From positions 1 through 32,123 of the forward strand of contig ONTD01000018.1 of NCBI GenBank assembly GCA_900320675.1: 32,123 nucleotides of DNA. Reading direction: 5' to 3'. Source of the stretch: an uncultured bacterium. Lineage in GTDB: Bacteria > Cyanobacteriota > Vampirovibrionia > Gastranaerophilales > Gastranaerophilaceae. A program made the translations under genes and the position numbers. Below, in pieces: positions 7,614 through 15,087 of this stretch. The notes under the pieces were generated by a model. The model was not told the DNA's origin. It searched no databases and saw only the letters and a list, made by a program, of their open reading frames with translations. Position 1 is the first letter of the stretch, and every line of letters begins with the position of its first letter.

Positions 7614-8057
7614 TTACTCTTCCAATTCTCTTCTCAAATCTTCAACCGTAACATGAACCACAGGGGTATTCTCATCTTTTTTAAGATAAACATCTGTTAT
7701 TCCGGATTGAACAATAAATCTCTTACACAATATACATATAAAATTATGTCCCCAAATGTACATGGTAGAACCCTTACATCTATCCTGTCCGGCTTGAATA
7801 ATAGCATTTTGTTCTGCATGAATAGAACGGCAAGTTTCATACCTTGTACCGGATTGTATATTATTTTGTATTCTGTAACAAACCCCTCTTTCAAAGCAAG
7901 ATTCAACCTTTGACGGAGTGCCGTTATAGCCGGTAGCCTTAATTTTTTTATCATCCCCGACAATTACCGCACCTACTTGAGCTCTCAAACAATTAGAGCG
8001 GCTTGCACAAGTTTTTGCCAAGTCTAAAAAATATTCTTCCCAGCTTTTTATTTCCAT
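7614..8057 (-). CDS. Deoxycytidylate (dCMP) deaminase family protein
   Basis: A 147-aa zinc-dependent deaminase of the dCMP deaminase/ComEB family, which converts dCMP to dUMP for thymidylate synthesis. The zinc and proton-shuttle motif HAEQNA is at 80-85. The second zinc motif is C108-x2-C111 in NFICILCKR. The Pro that precedes the first of these Cys in many deaminases is Ile here, but CxxCKR variants occur in the family. The N-terminus has the usual CASRSNCLRAQVGAVIV. It lies 17 bp after the AICAR transformylase gene and is probably in its operon. The purine-side versus pyrimidine-side role rests on family membership only. Confidence 0.88.
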   Translation of the reverse strand: MEIKSWEEYFLDLAKTCASRSNCLRAQVGAVIVGDDKKIKATGYNGTPSKVESCFERGVCYRIQNNIQSGTRYETCRSIHAEQNAIIQAGQDRCKGSTMYIWGHNFICILCKRFIVQSGITDVYLKKDENTPVVHVTVEDLRRELEE

Positions 8058-8074
8058 AATCCTTACTACCTCTA

Positions 8075-9070
8075 TTAATGCTTATAATTTCTGATACCTG
8101 TCAAAATCATAGCTATATTATATTTATCAGCTAATTCAATAATCTTATTTTCGTTAGCAGCTCCGCCGGGCTGAATAATGGTAGAAATTCTGCCCTGTGC
8201 AGCTGCGTATATACAATCTATAGTAGGTAACGGCATATCAGATGCCAATACGGCATCTTTTGCATTGTCGCAAGCAACATCCATAGCTACATCAACCGCC
8301 GGCACCGGAGATGTAAATCCCTGAATAATCGCAACAGTTTTAAAATCTTTTGCAACTACTATTGAGTTTGAGCGCGCATACTTTGAAACTTTCCAAGCAA
8401 AAACGACATCCTCAATCTGTTCTTTGGTCGGTTTGGTTTTTGTAACTACCCTAAAAGAATTTTTACCTAAATGACTTCTGTTAAAATCCTGATAAACTGC
8501 ACCAAACGGAGTTACATGAATATCTTTTTGAACAAGTCCTTTAAACTCATGCAGCGGAGTATTCAATTTTATAACTTTAATCAACGGATTACTTCTCAAT
8601 AATGCCAAGGCCTTTGGATTATAATCAGGAGCAATAATCATTTTTACAGCCATAGAATTTAAGTGTTTCGCAATTTCTATATCTACCGTTTTCGTAAATC
8701 CGATTGCGCCAAAAAATGACGATATAGGATCACAGTCAAAAGCCTTGTTATATGCTTCCTCTACAGTAGGGGCAAGAGCCACACCGCAAGGGGCAGCATG
8801 CTTAACAATAGCAACCGCACATACATCAAAAAATTCACTCAATATATTCGTTAACTCAGTTACACTCAATATTTCATTATAAGATAACGGTTTGTTGTCC
8901 ATTACCTCAAAATCCGCCATACCGTCAAATTTCATCACACCGGCAGGCTGCTGAGGATTTTCTCCATATACCATATCCCATAAGGTTGTATATTCTTTTT
9001 CGTGTTCTAAATTCCAAGTCCTTAGTTCATTTAAATTGTCATAAACTTTTATTTCAACCTTTTTAGCCAT
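8075..9070 (-). CDS. purH: Stand-alone AICAR transformylase (C-terminal half of PurH)
   Basis: This 331-aa protein matches only the AICAR formyltransferase half of the bifunctional PurH. That half transfers a formyl group from 10-formyl-THF to AICAR late in purine synthesis. Landmarks are YGENPQQ (35-41), the catalytic Lys-His in VKHAAPCGVA (K90, H91), NSIVVAKD, DAVLASD, IIQPGG and the family C-terminus TGIRNYKH. The roughly 200-residue IMP cyclohydrolase (MGS-like) domain that normally precedes it is absent, and the sequence upstream does not encode it. I chose ATG 9070 because AGGAG lies 10 nt upstream; a longer ORF start at 9142 has no support. The AGGAG is part of a hairpin (9078-9100). 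A dCMP deaminase gene follows after 17 bp. Confidence 0.9.
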   Translation of the reverse strand: MAKKVEIKVYDNLNELRTWNLEHEKEYTTLWDMVYGENPQQPAGVMKFDGMADFEVMDNKPLSYNEILSVTELTNILSEFFDVCAVAIVKHAAPCGVALAPTVEEAYNKAFDCDPISSFFGAIGFTKTVDIEIAKHLNSMAVKMIIAPDYNPKALALLRSNPLIKVIKLNTPLHEFKGLVQKDIHVTPFGAVYQDFNRSHLGKNSFRVVTKTKPTKEQIEDVVFAWKVSKYARSNSIVVAKDFKTVAIIQGFTSPVPAVDVAMDVACDNAKDAVLASDMPLPTIDCIYAAAQGRISTIIQPGGAANENKIIELADKYNIAMILTGIRNYKH

Positions 9071-9077
9071 CAGCTCA

Positions 9078-9100
9078 ATTCTCCTGTATGTAAGGAGAAT
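9078..9100 (-). promoter_or_regulatory. Hairpin sequestering the purH ribosome-binding site
   Basis: In the - strand transcript, ATTCTCCT (9100-9093) is a perfect 8-bp complement of AGGAGAAT (9085-9078), with a 7-nt loop TACATAC. The second arm contains the AGGAG Shine-Dalgarno of the AICAR transformylase gene. When folded, the ribosome-binding site would be hidden. The complementarity is seen directly; a regulatory role is inferred. Confidence 0.55.
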
Positions 9101-9143
9101 AACACAAATATTGTATTTTGTAAAATTATTGCAATAAAACATG

Positions 9144-9172
9144 TTGAAATAATTTTGATTTTTTTATATAAT
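9144..9172 (+). promoter_or_regulatory. Promoter of the 210-aa coiled-coil protein
   Basis: TTGAAA (9144-9149), a 17-bp spacer and TATAAT (9167-9172) match the sigma-70 consensus well. The predicted start near 9179 gives a leader of about 38 nt with AAGGA at 9203-9207. Confidence 0.72.
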
Positions 9173-9216
9173 TGTTCGGGTAAGGAAGTAAATGAAAATA
9201 AAAAGGATTTAGAAAT

Positions 9217-9849
9217 ATGGATAGCAACAAAATGACAGAAGGCGTAGGTAAAAAAATTGTTGAAGCTTTAAAACAACAATCAGATAATATCGATATTATT
9301 CCTGTTGCAGAAGAATCTGCAAACGACATAATGTCCGATATTCAAACTATGGAAGAATCTGCAAATCAGGTTGAAGAAGAAACCGTTTCTTCTCAAACAT
9401 CTTTTGAAGAAGTTAACAGCAATATTTCATCATTTAATTTTAATACTGCATTGAATAACAACGTTGATGCAGCGTTTGGAAATACTATGATGAATTTCAA
9501 ACAACCTGCTCAAGAGATGAATCTTTCTGCAGTTGAGGAAATGGAATTGCCTCCGAATGTTGCAGTCTTGAGACAGTTAATAACAAAAATTCCGACCGGC
9601 GTTTCAAAACAAACAGGCGCAATTATCATTAAACAAACAATGGAAGCTCTCGGAATTTCTATGACAAACGTATTACAAGAAGCTCAACAGGTTCAGGAAA
9701 ATCTTACCCAATCAGTAAGAGAATGCCAAACAAATGTTCTTGAATATAAGAAACAAATTAATGTTCTTGAAACCCAAGCTCAAAAATATCAAAGACAATT
9801 CGCAGCTATCAATGATATTATAAGTCTGTTTATCCAAACTAATAACTAG
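9217..9849 (+). CDS. Unrecognised 210-aa protein with C-terminal coiled coil
   Basis: I do not recognise this protein. Residues 1-110 are acidic, rich in Asn, Glu, Gln and Ser, and probably disordered. A more ordered segment follows, near residues 112-150 (LPPNVAVLRQLITKIPTGVSKQTGAIIIKQTMEALGISM as the core). Residues about 150-205 form a likely coiled coil rich in Gln and Glu with heptad-like hydrophobics (VLQEAQQVQENL, INVLETQAQKYQRQF). There is no signal peptide, membrane segment or enzyme motif. It has a strong promoter, AAGGA 9 nt before the ATG and its own terminator, so it is a real single-gene unit. The layout suggests a scaffold or cell-organisation protein, but that is a guess. Confidence 0.85.
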   Translation: MDSNKMTEGVGKKIVEALKQQSDNIDIIPVAEESANDIMSDIQTMEESANQVEEETVSSQTSFEEVNSNISSFNFNTALNNNVDAAFGNTMMNFKQPAQEMNLSAVEEMELPPNVAVLRQLITKIPTGVSKQTGAIIIKQTMEALGISMTNVLQEAQQVQENLTQSVRECQTNVLEYKKQINVLETQAQKYQRQFAAINDIISLFIQTNN

Positions 9850-9882
9850 ACTGATTTATAAATTCAAAACAAATAATTTTTT

Positions 9883-9913
9883 AAACGGAACTTCATAAAG
9901 AAGTTCCGTTTTT
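9883..9913 (+). terminator. Rho-independent terminator after the 210-aa gene
   Basis: AAACGGAACTTC (9883-9894) pairs perfectly with GAAGTTCCGTTT (9900-9911) around an ATAAA loop, followed by further T residues. It lies about 35 bp after the stop codon. Confidence 0.9.
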
Positions 9914-9969
9914 AATTGCATCATATAGCAGCATCAAATTTTCTGAATCAAAAAAAGTCAGGTTTATGA

Positions 9970-9975
9970 TATAAT
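9970..9975 (+). promoter_or_regulatory. -10 box of trpS
   Basis: TATAAT at 9970-9975 lies 27 nt before the trpS ATG, with AAGGA (9991-9995) between them. No convincing -35 hexamer is visible. The terminator just upstream supports an independent promoter here. Confidence 0.45.
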
Positions 9976-10002
9976 TAAAGCGGTAAGAGAAAGGAAATAT
10001 AA

Positions 10003-11007
10003 ATGACTCAACAAATTATAGTATCAGGAATGCGCCCTACAGGGAAATTACATCTTGGACATTATCTTGGAGTAATCCAAAATTGGGTTGAACTTCAACA
10101 CAAATACAACAGCTATTTTTTTGTTGCGGATTGGCATGCTCTTACCACAAAATATGACAAAACCGAAGAATTAAGACAAGATGTTTTAGAAGTTGTGATG
10201 GATTGGCTGGCTTCAGGAATTAATCCGGAAATTGCAACCGTATATGTACAATCTCATATCCCTGAAATTGCGGAATTGAATATTTATCTTGGAATGGCAA
10301 CTCCGCAAAACTGGGTTGAACGTGATCCTACCCTGAAGGATATGGCAAAAATTCTAAGAACAAAAGAAGGTCAAAATTCTCAAATTAGCTATGGGCTAAT
10401 GGGGTACCCTGTTCTTATGAGTGCTGATATTATGATGATGAATGCTGATGCAGTGCCGGTCGGGATAGATCAGGTTGCTCACATTGAAATTACACGCGAT
10501 ATTGCAAGAAGATTTAATAACATATACAATACCGAGTTCTTTAAAGAACCTCAACCAATTTTAAATAAATGTTCATTGATTTGCGGATTGGACGGAAACA
10601 AAATGGGTAAATCCTTCCACAATGATATAAAAATTTCCGATACAGAAGAAGACACCGCAAAGAAAGTCATGACAGCCATTACCGACAGAAGCAGAATGAG
10701 GAAAACTGATTTAGGACATCCTGATGATTGTGAAGTAGCTTTTAAATACTGGCAAATCTTCGGAACAGATGAAGAAATTTCAATCGTCAGAAAAGAATGC
10801 GAAGCCGGCGAACGAGGTTGTGCAGACTGCAAACGACAACTCGGCTTAAAAATAAACGAAAAGCTTTCTGAAATTCGAGAAAAACGCCGATACTTTGAGA
10901 CTCACATAGACGAAGTAAAAGATATCCTTATTGCCGGAGATAAAAAAGCACGCCAAAGAGCACAAGATATTTTATCGCAGGTTAGAGATATCGTCAGAAT
11001 GTATTAA
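10003..11007 (+). CDS. trpS: Tryptophanyl-tRNA synthetase
   Basis: This class I aminoacyl-tRNA synthetase charges tRNA-Trp. At 334 aa it has the normal length for the bacterial dimeric enzyme. The HIGH-type motif is TGKLHLGH (13-20) and the KMSKS-type motif is KMGKS (200-204), both ATP-binding. GIDQVAHIEITRDIA (154-168) is a typical TrpRS helix. AAGGA lies 7 nt before the ATG. The gene stands alone between two terminators, so it looks monocistronic. I see no T-box or trp leader peptide upstream. Confidence 0.97.
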   Translation: MTQQIIVSGMRPTGKLHLGHYLGVIQNWVELQHKYNSYFFVADWHALTTKYDKTEELRQDVLEVVMDWLASGINPEIATVYVQSHIPEIAELNIYLGMATPQNWVERDPTLKDMAKILRTKEGQNSQISYGLMGYPVLMSADIMMMNADAVPVGIDQVAHIEITRDIARRFNNIYNTEFFKEPQPILNKCSLICGLDGNKMGKSFHNDIKISDTEEDTAKKVMTAITDRSRMRKTDLGHPDDCEVAFKYWQIFGTDEEISIVRKECEAGERGCADCKRQLGLKINEKLSEIREKRRYFETHIDEVKDILIAGDKKARQRAQDILSQVRDIVRMY

Positions 11008-11012
11008 TACAC

Positions 11013-11043
11013 AAAAAGGTTAACCTGATTAAGGTTAACCTTT
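11013..11043. terminator. Bidirectional terminator between trpS and the RHH gene
   Basis: AAAGGTTAACC (11015-11025) pairs with GGTTAACCTTT (11033-11043). On the - strand the stem is followed by a five-T run (11017-11013), a good terminator for the convergent RHH gene. On the + strand only TTT followed by AT-rich sequence is available for trpS, so it is weaker in that direction. Confidence 0.8.
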
Positions 11044-11068
11044 AAATTTAATCTGTCATCCAATATTT

Positions 11069-11257
11069 TTATTCAAGTAAATCCTCTAATAAATCTGCAT
11101 TTCTGCTTGCAGTAGCCGATTGTCTTACCCTCTGCTTATAGATGTAAGTTCTCAATGCTTCACGGATTAATTCACTGCGTGAACGGTTTTCATCTTCCGC
11201 AACATTATCAATCATACTTAAAAACTCTTCCGGCATTGAAATTAAAACTCTTGCCAT
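11069..11257 (-). CDS. Ribbon-helix-helix (CopG/Arc-type) DNA-binding protein
   Basis: A 62-aa protein whose first 45 residues fit a ribbon-helix-helix fold: strand ARVLISMPEEFL, helix 1 LSMIDNVAEDENR, the SRSE turn, and helix 2 LIREALRTYIYK. A short basic then acidic tail follows (RVRQ...DLLEDLLE). AAGGAG lies 5 nt before the ATG. Such proteins act as dimeric repressors or antitoxins, often autoregulated. A 15-bp palindrome 24 bp upstream is a candidate operator. No toxin gene adjoins it, so a lone regulator is more likely than a toxin-antitoxin pair. Its targets are unknown. Confidence 0.88.
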   Translation of the reverse strand: MARVLISMPEEFLSMIDNVAEDENRSRSELIREALRTYIYKQRVRQSATASRNADLLEDLLE

Positions 11258-11280
11258 ATATACTCCTTTTCTTTTTCATG

Positions 11281-11295
11281 TATACGTCTCGTATA
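11281..11295. promoter_or_regulatory. Candidate operator palindrome upstream of the RHH gene
   Basis: TATACG (11281-11286) and CGTATA (11290-11295) form a perfect inverted repeat around TCT. It lies 23-38 bp before the start codon of the RHH gene, where a promoter would be expected. Short inverted repeats of this size are typical targets of RHH repressors, which supports autoregulation as an inference. Confidence 0.45.
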
Positions 11296-11464
11296 TATAT
11301 AAAAACATTTTGTTATAAAAAAGTGCTAAATTTTATATAGTAAATATATATAAATTTTTAAAAACCACGCTCTACTTGTGTTTTAGGCACTAACAATTGT
11401 AAAGATTTTGTAATAATAGTAATTAAAAAATCTATAAAACAGTTTTAAAAATTTTAAGAAATAC

Positions 11465-11530
11465 TCCCTCTAAAATCCCCTCTTTACAATCACAACGGTT
11501 TAAGTTATCATTATTAACGAAGAGGGATTA
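11465..11530. repeat. Inverted repeats flanking the pyrH promoter
   Basis: TCCCTCT (11465-11471) and AATCCCCTCTT (11474-11484) are both complementary to AAGAGGGATT (11520-11529). That element contains the pyrH Shine-Dalgarno; the longer upstream arm has one extra C. The arms bracket the predicted -35 and the predicted +1. If transcription starts at about 11518 the arms act only as DNA; with an upstream start they could hide the ribosome-binding site. Confidence 0.45.
11483..11511 (+). promoter_or_regulatory. Promoter of the pyrH-frr-cdsA-rnc-rpe operon
   Basis: TTTACA (11483-11488), a 17-bp spacer and TATCAT (11506-11511). The predicted start near 11518 leaves a 16-nt leader that contains the GAGGG ribosome-binding site. 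It lies in a 276-bp non-coding gap; the rest of that gap is AT-rich with no gene that I can see. Confidence 0.55.
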
Positions 11531-11533
11531 CTA

Positions 11534-12256
11534 ATGGGAAATGATTTAAAATATAAACGAATCTTGATAAAGATTAGCGGAGAAGCGCTTTTAGGAGAAC
11601 AACAGTTTGGGATTGACCAAAATCCCGTTCAAAAAATTGCATCAGAAATTAAAAAAGCAAGAGACTTAGGTGCTGAAATAGCCGTTGTAGTAGGTGGCGG
11701 CAATATTTTCAGAGGGATGAAGAACAGTGCAAAACTTGGCATGGATCAAGCAAGCGGAGATTATGTAGGAATGCTTGCAACTGTCATGAATGCAATTGCT
11801 TTACAGAGTGCATTCAATCAAATTGGAGTACCTTGCAGAGTACAAAGTGCAATAACCATAAAACAGGTTGCAGAGCCGTATATAAGACATAAAGCTATAC
11901 GCCACCTTGAAAAAGGTCGTGTTGTTATATTTGCGGCAGGAACAGGTAATCCGTTCTTCACAACGGATACCGCAGCCGCTCTAAGAGCTTCTGAAATCAA
12001 CGCAGAAGCCATGCTTATGGCAAAAAACGGAGTAGACGGGGTATACACTGATGATCCGAAAACAAACCCAGATGCAAAAAAATTAGAAAATATCTCATAC
12101 GACGACATTATTAAAAACGGACTAAAAGTCATGGATACATCAGCTTGCGCATTATGTAAGCAAAATAATATTCCTATAATTGTGTTTGATTTTGACGCAA
12201 CAGACGGAATTACGCAAATATTACACAACGAAAAAATTGGTACTTATATAAGTTAA
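11534..12256 (+). CDS. pyrH: UMP kinase
   Basis: Phosphorylates UMP to UDP for pyrimidine nucleotide supply; bacterial PyrH is a hexamer of the amino-acid kinase fold. The 240-aa protein has the N-terminal KISGEALLG phosphate loop, [43 protein letters not shown] and DGVYTDDPK, all diagnostic of the family. GAGG lies about 8 nt before the ATG. It is the first gene of the operon, followed by frr after 22 bp, the usual bacterial pyrH-frr pairing. rpsB and tsf, which often precede it, are not in the window. Confidence 0.97.
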   Translation: MGNDLKYKRILIKISGEALLGEQQFGIDQNPVQKIASEIKKARDLGAEIAVVVGGGNIFRGMKNSAKLGMDQASGDYVGMLATVMNAIALQSAFNQIGVPCRVQSAITIKQVAEPYIRHKAIRHLEKGRVVIFAAGTGNPFFTTDTAAALRASEINAEAMLMAKNGVDGVYTDDPKTNPDAKKLENISYDDIIKNGLKVMDTSACALCKQNNIPIIVFDFDATDGITQILHNEKIGTYIS

Positions 12257-12278
12257 ATATATACAGAAAGAGGTTAAA

Positions 12279-12857
12279 ATGTCTGAACTATCAAGCGAAG
12301 CATTAGAAGAGTTATTTTTATTCGGCGAAGAAAAAATGGAAAAAGCTATAAATCAGCTTAAAAAAGAGTTTGGTTCAATTCGCTCAGGGCGAGCTAATCC
12401 TATGATTTTGGATAAAGTTATCGTGGAATATTACGGGGCACCGACTCCTTTAAGACAAATGGCGCAAGTTAGCGTACAGGAAGGTACAACATTAGTAATC
12501 ACACCTTATGACAAGTCCATTATCAAAGAAATCGAAAAAGCCATCATTAAAGCTGAAATAGGAATTACTCCTAACAGCGACGGAACTTGCTTGAGATTAG
12601 CATTTCCTCCGTTAACAGAAGAAAGAAGACGTGAGATAGTTAAGGACGTAAAAAAACTCGGGGAAGACTCTAAAGTTGCTATAAGAAACATTCGTCGAGA
12701 TATGACTGATGACTTAAAGAAAATTGAAAAAGATGAAAAATTACCTGAAGATACAGTAAAGGATAATCAGGATGAAATCCAAAAATTAACTGACAAATAT
12801 GTCGGCATAATTGAGAGTTTAGTATCAGAAAAAGAAAAAGAGGTTATGACTGTATAA
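12279..12857 (+). CDS. frr: Ribosome recycling factor
   Basis: RRF, together with EF-G, splits the post-termination ribosome. The 192-aa protein has the long three-helix bundle ([24 protein letters not shown] and the C-terminal helices) and the domain II segment [23 protein letters not shown]. About seven extra residues at the N-terminus (MSELSSE) precede the usual start of homology; GAGG five to six bases upstream supports this ATG. Its TAA overlaps the cdsA ATG by one base (TAATG), so translation of the two is probably coupled. Confidence 0.97.
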   Translation: MSELSSEALEELFLFGEEKMEKAINQLKKEFGSIRSGRANPMILDKVIVEYYGAPTPLRQMAQVSVQEGTTLVITPYDKSIIKEIEKAIIKAEIGITPNSDGTCLRLAFPPLTEERRREIVKDVKKLGEDSKVAIRNIRRDMTDDLKKIEKDEKLPEDTVKDNQDEIQKLTDKYVGIIESLVSEKEKEVMTV

Positions 12858-13732
12858 TGTCCGATGAAATTAAGGGGTTGAATAAGAACGCAACAAGAAT
12901 GCTTACCGGATTTTTGTTAGGTGCAATAGTAATGACGGCAATCATATTTGGCGGAGTAGCCCTGCTTGCAATGGTGCTTGTTATAATAATATTGGCGTCC
13001 AAAGAATATGTAAAAATACTTAAACACAAAGGATTTTTCCCGAGTATAAAAGTTATTTTGTTATCAGAATTACTATTGGCGTGGGTAGCGTACGAACAAC
13101 GTTTTGATTTAGCTGCACTTGTCCTTACTTTATGTTCCACGGCATCATTTATGTGGGTGTTATTTTGCGGCAGACAACCGTATATAGCTAATGTTGCTAC
13201 AACCCTGCTCGGGATTGTATATTGCGGTTGGTTCCCTTTACACATAATCTTTTTAAGGAATTTAAGCTGCGACAAGTATGATAGCGGTTTGGGTTTCGTT
13301 GTTTTAATGTTTACTGCAATTTTATTAACTGATATCGGGGCATATTATATAGGAAGGCATTTTGGCAAACGAAAATTAGCGCCTGTCATTAGTCCTAATA
13401 AAACAATTGAAGGTTCTATAGGCGGAATAATATTCGCACTGTTAGGCGCACTTGTAATAGGTTACTTTATAAATTTAGAATGGTACATAGCTTTAATTGC
13501 AGGGTTATTATGCACAGTATTTGCCCAAATAGGAGATTTATCCGAATCTCTAATTAAGCGCGATGCAGGAGTCAAAGATTCCGGAGATTCTTTGCCGGGG
13601 CATGGAGGATTTTTAGACAGAACTGACAGTTTTGTATTTGCTATACCTATTATGTACTATTTTTGCTATTATTTTGTGTTCCACAATGAGATGGTAATAA
13701 ACTGGGTAAAATACTTTAGAGGCTTATTTTAA
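12857..13732 (+). CDS. cdsA: Phosphatidate cytidylyltransferase (CDP-diglyceride synthase)
   Basis: Makes CDP-diacylglycerol from phosphatidic acid and CTP at the inner membrane, feeding phospholipid synthesis. The 291-aa protein has about eight hydrophobic segments and the family signature near its C-terminus: SPNKTIEGSIGG followed by GDLSESLIKRDAGVKDSG and LPGHGGFLDRTDS. In many bacteria uppS lies between frr and cdsA; here frr and cdsA overlap by one base and uppS is absent. The stop overlaps the rnc ATG in the same TAATG way. Confidence 0.96.
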   Translation: MSDEIKGLNKNATRMLTGFLLGAIVMTAIIFGGVALLAMVLVIIILASKEYVKILKHKGFFPSIKVILLSELLLAWVAYEQRFDLAALVLTLCSTASFMWVLFCGRQPYIANVATTLLGIVYCGWFPLHIIFLRNLSCDKYDSGLGFVVLMFTAILLTDIGAYYIGRHFGKRKLAPVISPNKTIEGSIGGIIFALLGALVIGYFINLEWYIALIAGLLCTVFAQIGDLSESLIKRDAGVKDSGDSLPGHGGFLDRTDSFVFAIPIMYYFCYYFVFHNEMVINWVKYFRGLF

Positions 13733-14430
13733 TGCTTTCTGATGAAATAAAAGATATTTTTAAAATAGAAGTTATAACAGAAGCAAATTACCGAAATGCT
13801 CTTACGCATCCGTCCTATACAAAGGATAACAATCTTAATTACACCGAATGTTATGAACGATTAGAGTTTTTAGGAGATGCTGTTTTGAAACTTGCGGTGT
13901 CCAATATTCTTTATAAAGAATATCCAGACTATACGGAAGGGCAAATGTCCAAAATACGTTCTATTATAGTTTCGGATCACATACTTGCAAAAATTGCGGA
14001 TGAAATTGGATTAAACAGACTTATTATTGCAGGAAATCACGATAAAAAGCAAGGAATAACAAAGTTAGAATCTGTTAATGCCTGCTCGTTTGAAGCAATT
14101 TTGGGAGCATACTTTTTGGACGGTAAATTTAATGAAGTTATGGGATATTTGGAAAATAAATTTCACGACTACATAATTGAAGTTGATAATAATTTTGAAA
14201 AGTACAATGCAAAAGCTATTCTACAGGAATACACTCAAGGGTTAACAAAGGAAACTCCGGTATACAAGCTTTTAGAAACAAAAGGTGCGGAACATAATAA
14301 AACTTTTATCGTAGAGGTATATTATCGTAACGAAGCAATAGCTCAAGGTTGCGGGAAATCTAAAAAAGATGCAGAACAACATGCGGCATACCTTGCCTGC
14401 CAAAAACTCGGAGCAATCAAACATGAATAA
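13732..14430 (+). CDS. rnc: Ribonuclease III
   Basis: Cleaves double-stranded RNA in rRNA and mRNA processing. The 232-aa protein carries the nuclease signature ERLEFLGDAVL (42-52, with the metal-binding Glu and Asp) and a second catalytic region SFEAILGAYFLDG. It ends with a double-stranded RNA-binding domain (residues about 160-228: AILQEYTQG...AIAQGCGKSKKDAEQHAAYLA). It starts within the cdsA stop codon and its 3' end overlaps rpe by 8 bp, so it sits in a tightly coupled block. Confidence 0.97.
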   Translation: MLSDEIKDIFKIEVITEANYRNALTHPSYTKDNNLNYTECYERLEFLGDAVLKLAVSNILYKEYPDYTEGQMSKIRSIIVSDHILAKIADEIGLNRLIIAGNHDKKQGITKLESVNACSFEAILGAYFLDGKFNEVMGYLENKFHDYIIEVDNNFEKYNAKAILQEYTQGLTKETPVYKLLETKGAEHNKTFIVEVYYRNEAIAQGCGKSKKDAEQHAAYLACQKLGAIKHE

Positions 14431-15067
14431 AATAATTATTTCACCGTCAATACTTTCCGCTGATTTTGCAAATCTTGAACACGATATAATACGTGCAGAA
14501 AATGCCGGTGCGGATTGGCTGCATATAGACGTAATGGACGGACATTTTGTACCTAATATTACGATAGGGGTACCGGTTACCGCATCTATTAAAAAAGTCG
14601 CACACATCCCGCTTGACGTACACTTAATGATTGAAAATCCGGAAAAATACGTAGAACCTTTTGCAAAAGCGGGCGCAGATATCTTAACGTTTCACTACGA
14701 AGCAATGAAGAGTGAAGAGGACATTTTTAAAATAATATCATATATAAAATCTTTCGGTATCAAAGCCGGAATGTCAATAAAGCCTAAAACACCCGCTAAA
14801 AACTGTTTTAAGTTTCTAAATGAACTTGATATGCTTCTTGTAATGACAGTGGAGCCGGGATTTGGCGGACAAAAGTTTATGGCGGATTGCGCTGAAAAAA
14901 TAAAGTTAATACGCGAAAAGAATTCCGAAATAATTATTCAGGTAGATGGCGGAATTAATGAGGAAACCTCAAAAATTTGTAAAAGTTTTGGGGCGAATTC
15001 ACTTGTTGCAGGCAACTATATTTATAAATCAGATGATATAAATTATGCCGTAAAATCGCTAAAATAG
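14423..15067 (+). CDS. rpe: Ribulose-phosphate 3-epimerase
   Basis: Interconverts ribulose 5-phosphate and xylulose 5-phosphate in the pentose phosphate pathway. The 214-aa TIM barrel shows ISPSILSADFANL at the N-terminus, HIDVMDGHFVPNITIG, LDVHLMI, TVEPGFGGQKF and QVDGGI, all family hallmarks including the metal-binding His and Asp residues. I place the start at 14423, where homology begins and GGAG lies upstream; a longer ORF start at 14369 lies deep inside rnc. Overlaps the end of rnc by 8 bp. Last gene of the operon, converging on the AsmA-like gene. Confidence 0.96.
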   Translation: MNKIIISPSILSADFANLEHDIIRAENAGADWLHIDVMDGHFVPNITIGVPVTASIKKVAHIPLDVHLMIENPEKYVEPFAKAGADILTFHYEAMKSEEDIFKIISYIKSFGIKAGMSIKPKTPAKNCFKFLNELDMLLVMTVEPGFGGQKFMADCAEKIKLIREKNSEIIIQVDGGINEETSKICKSFGANSLVAGNYIYKSDDINYAVKSLK

Positions 15068-15087
15068 CACCAACAAATACTATTTTA
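15060..15087. terminator. AT-rich hairpin covering both convergent stop codons
   Basis: TAAAATAG (15060-15067) pairs with CTATTTTA (15080-15087) across a 12-nt loop. The left arm ends with the rpe TAG and the right arm contains the TAG of the opposite AsmA-like gene. The stem is short, AT-rich and lacks a T-run, so a terminator role is doubtful. Confidence 0.25.

Noticed and set aside
9071-9142. Longer N-terminus for the AICAR transformylase
   Set aside because: The extra 24 residues are unlike the family, the stretch overlaps the hairpin and ribosome-binding site, and a good start lies at 9070.
11069-11257. Antitoxin of a toxin-antitoxin module
   Set aside because: No toxin-like ORF adjoins the RHH gene on either side; trpS and pyrH are its neighbours.
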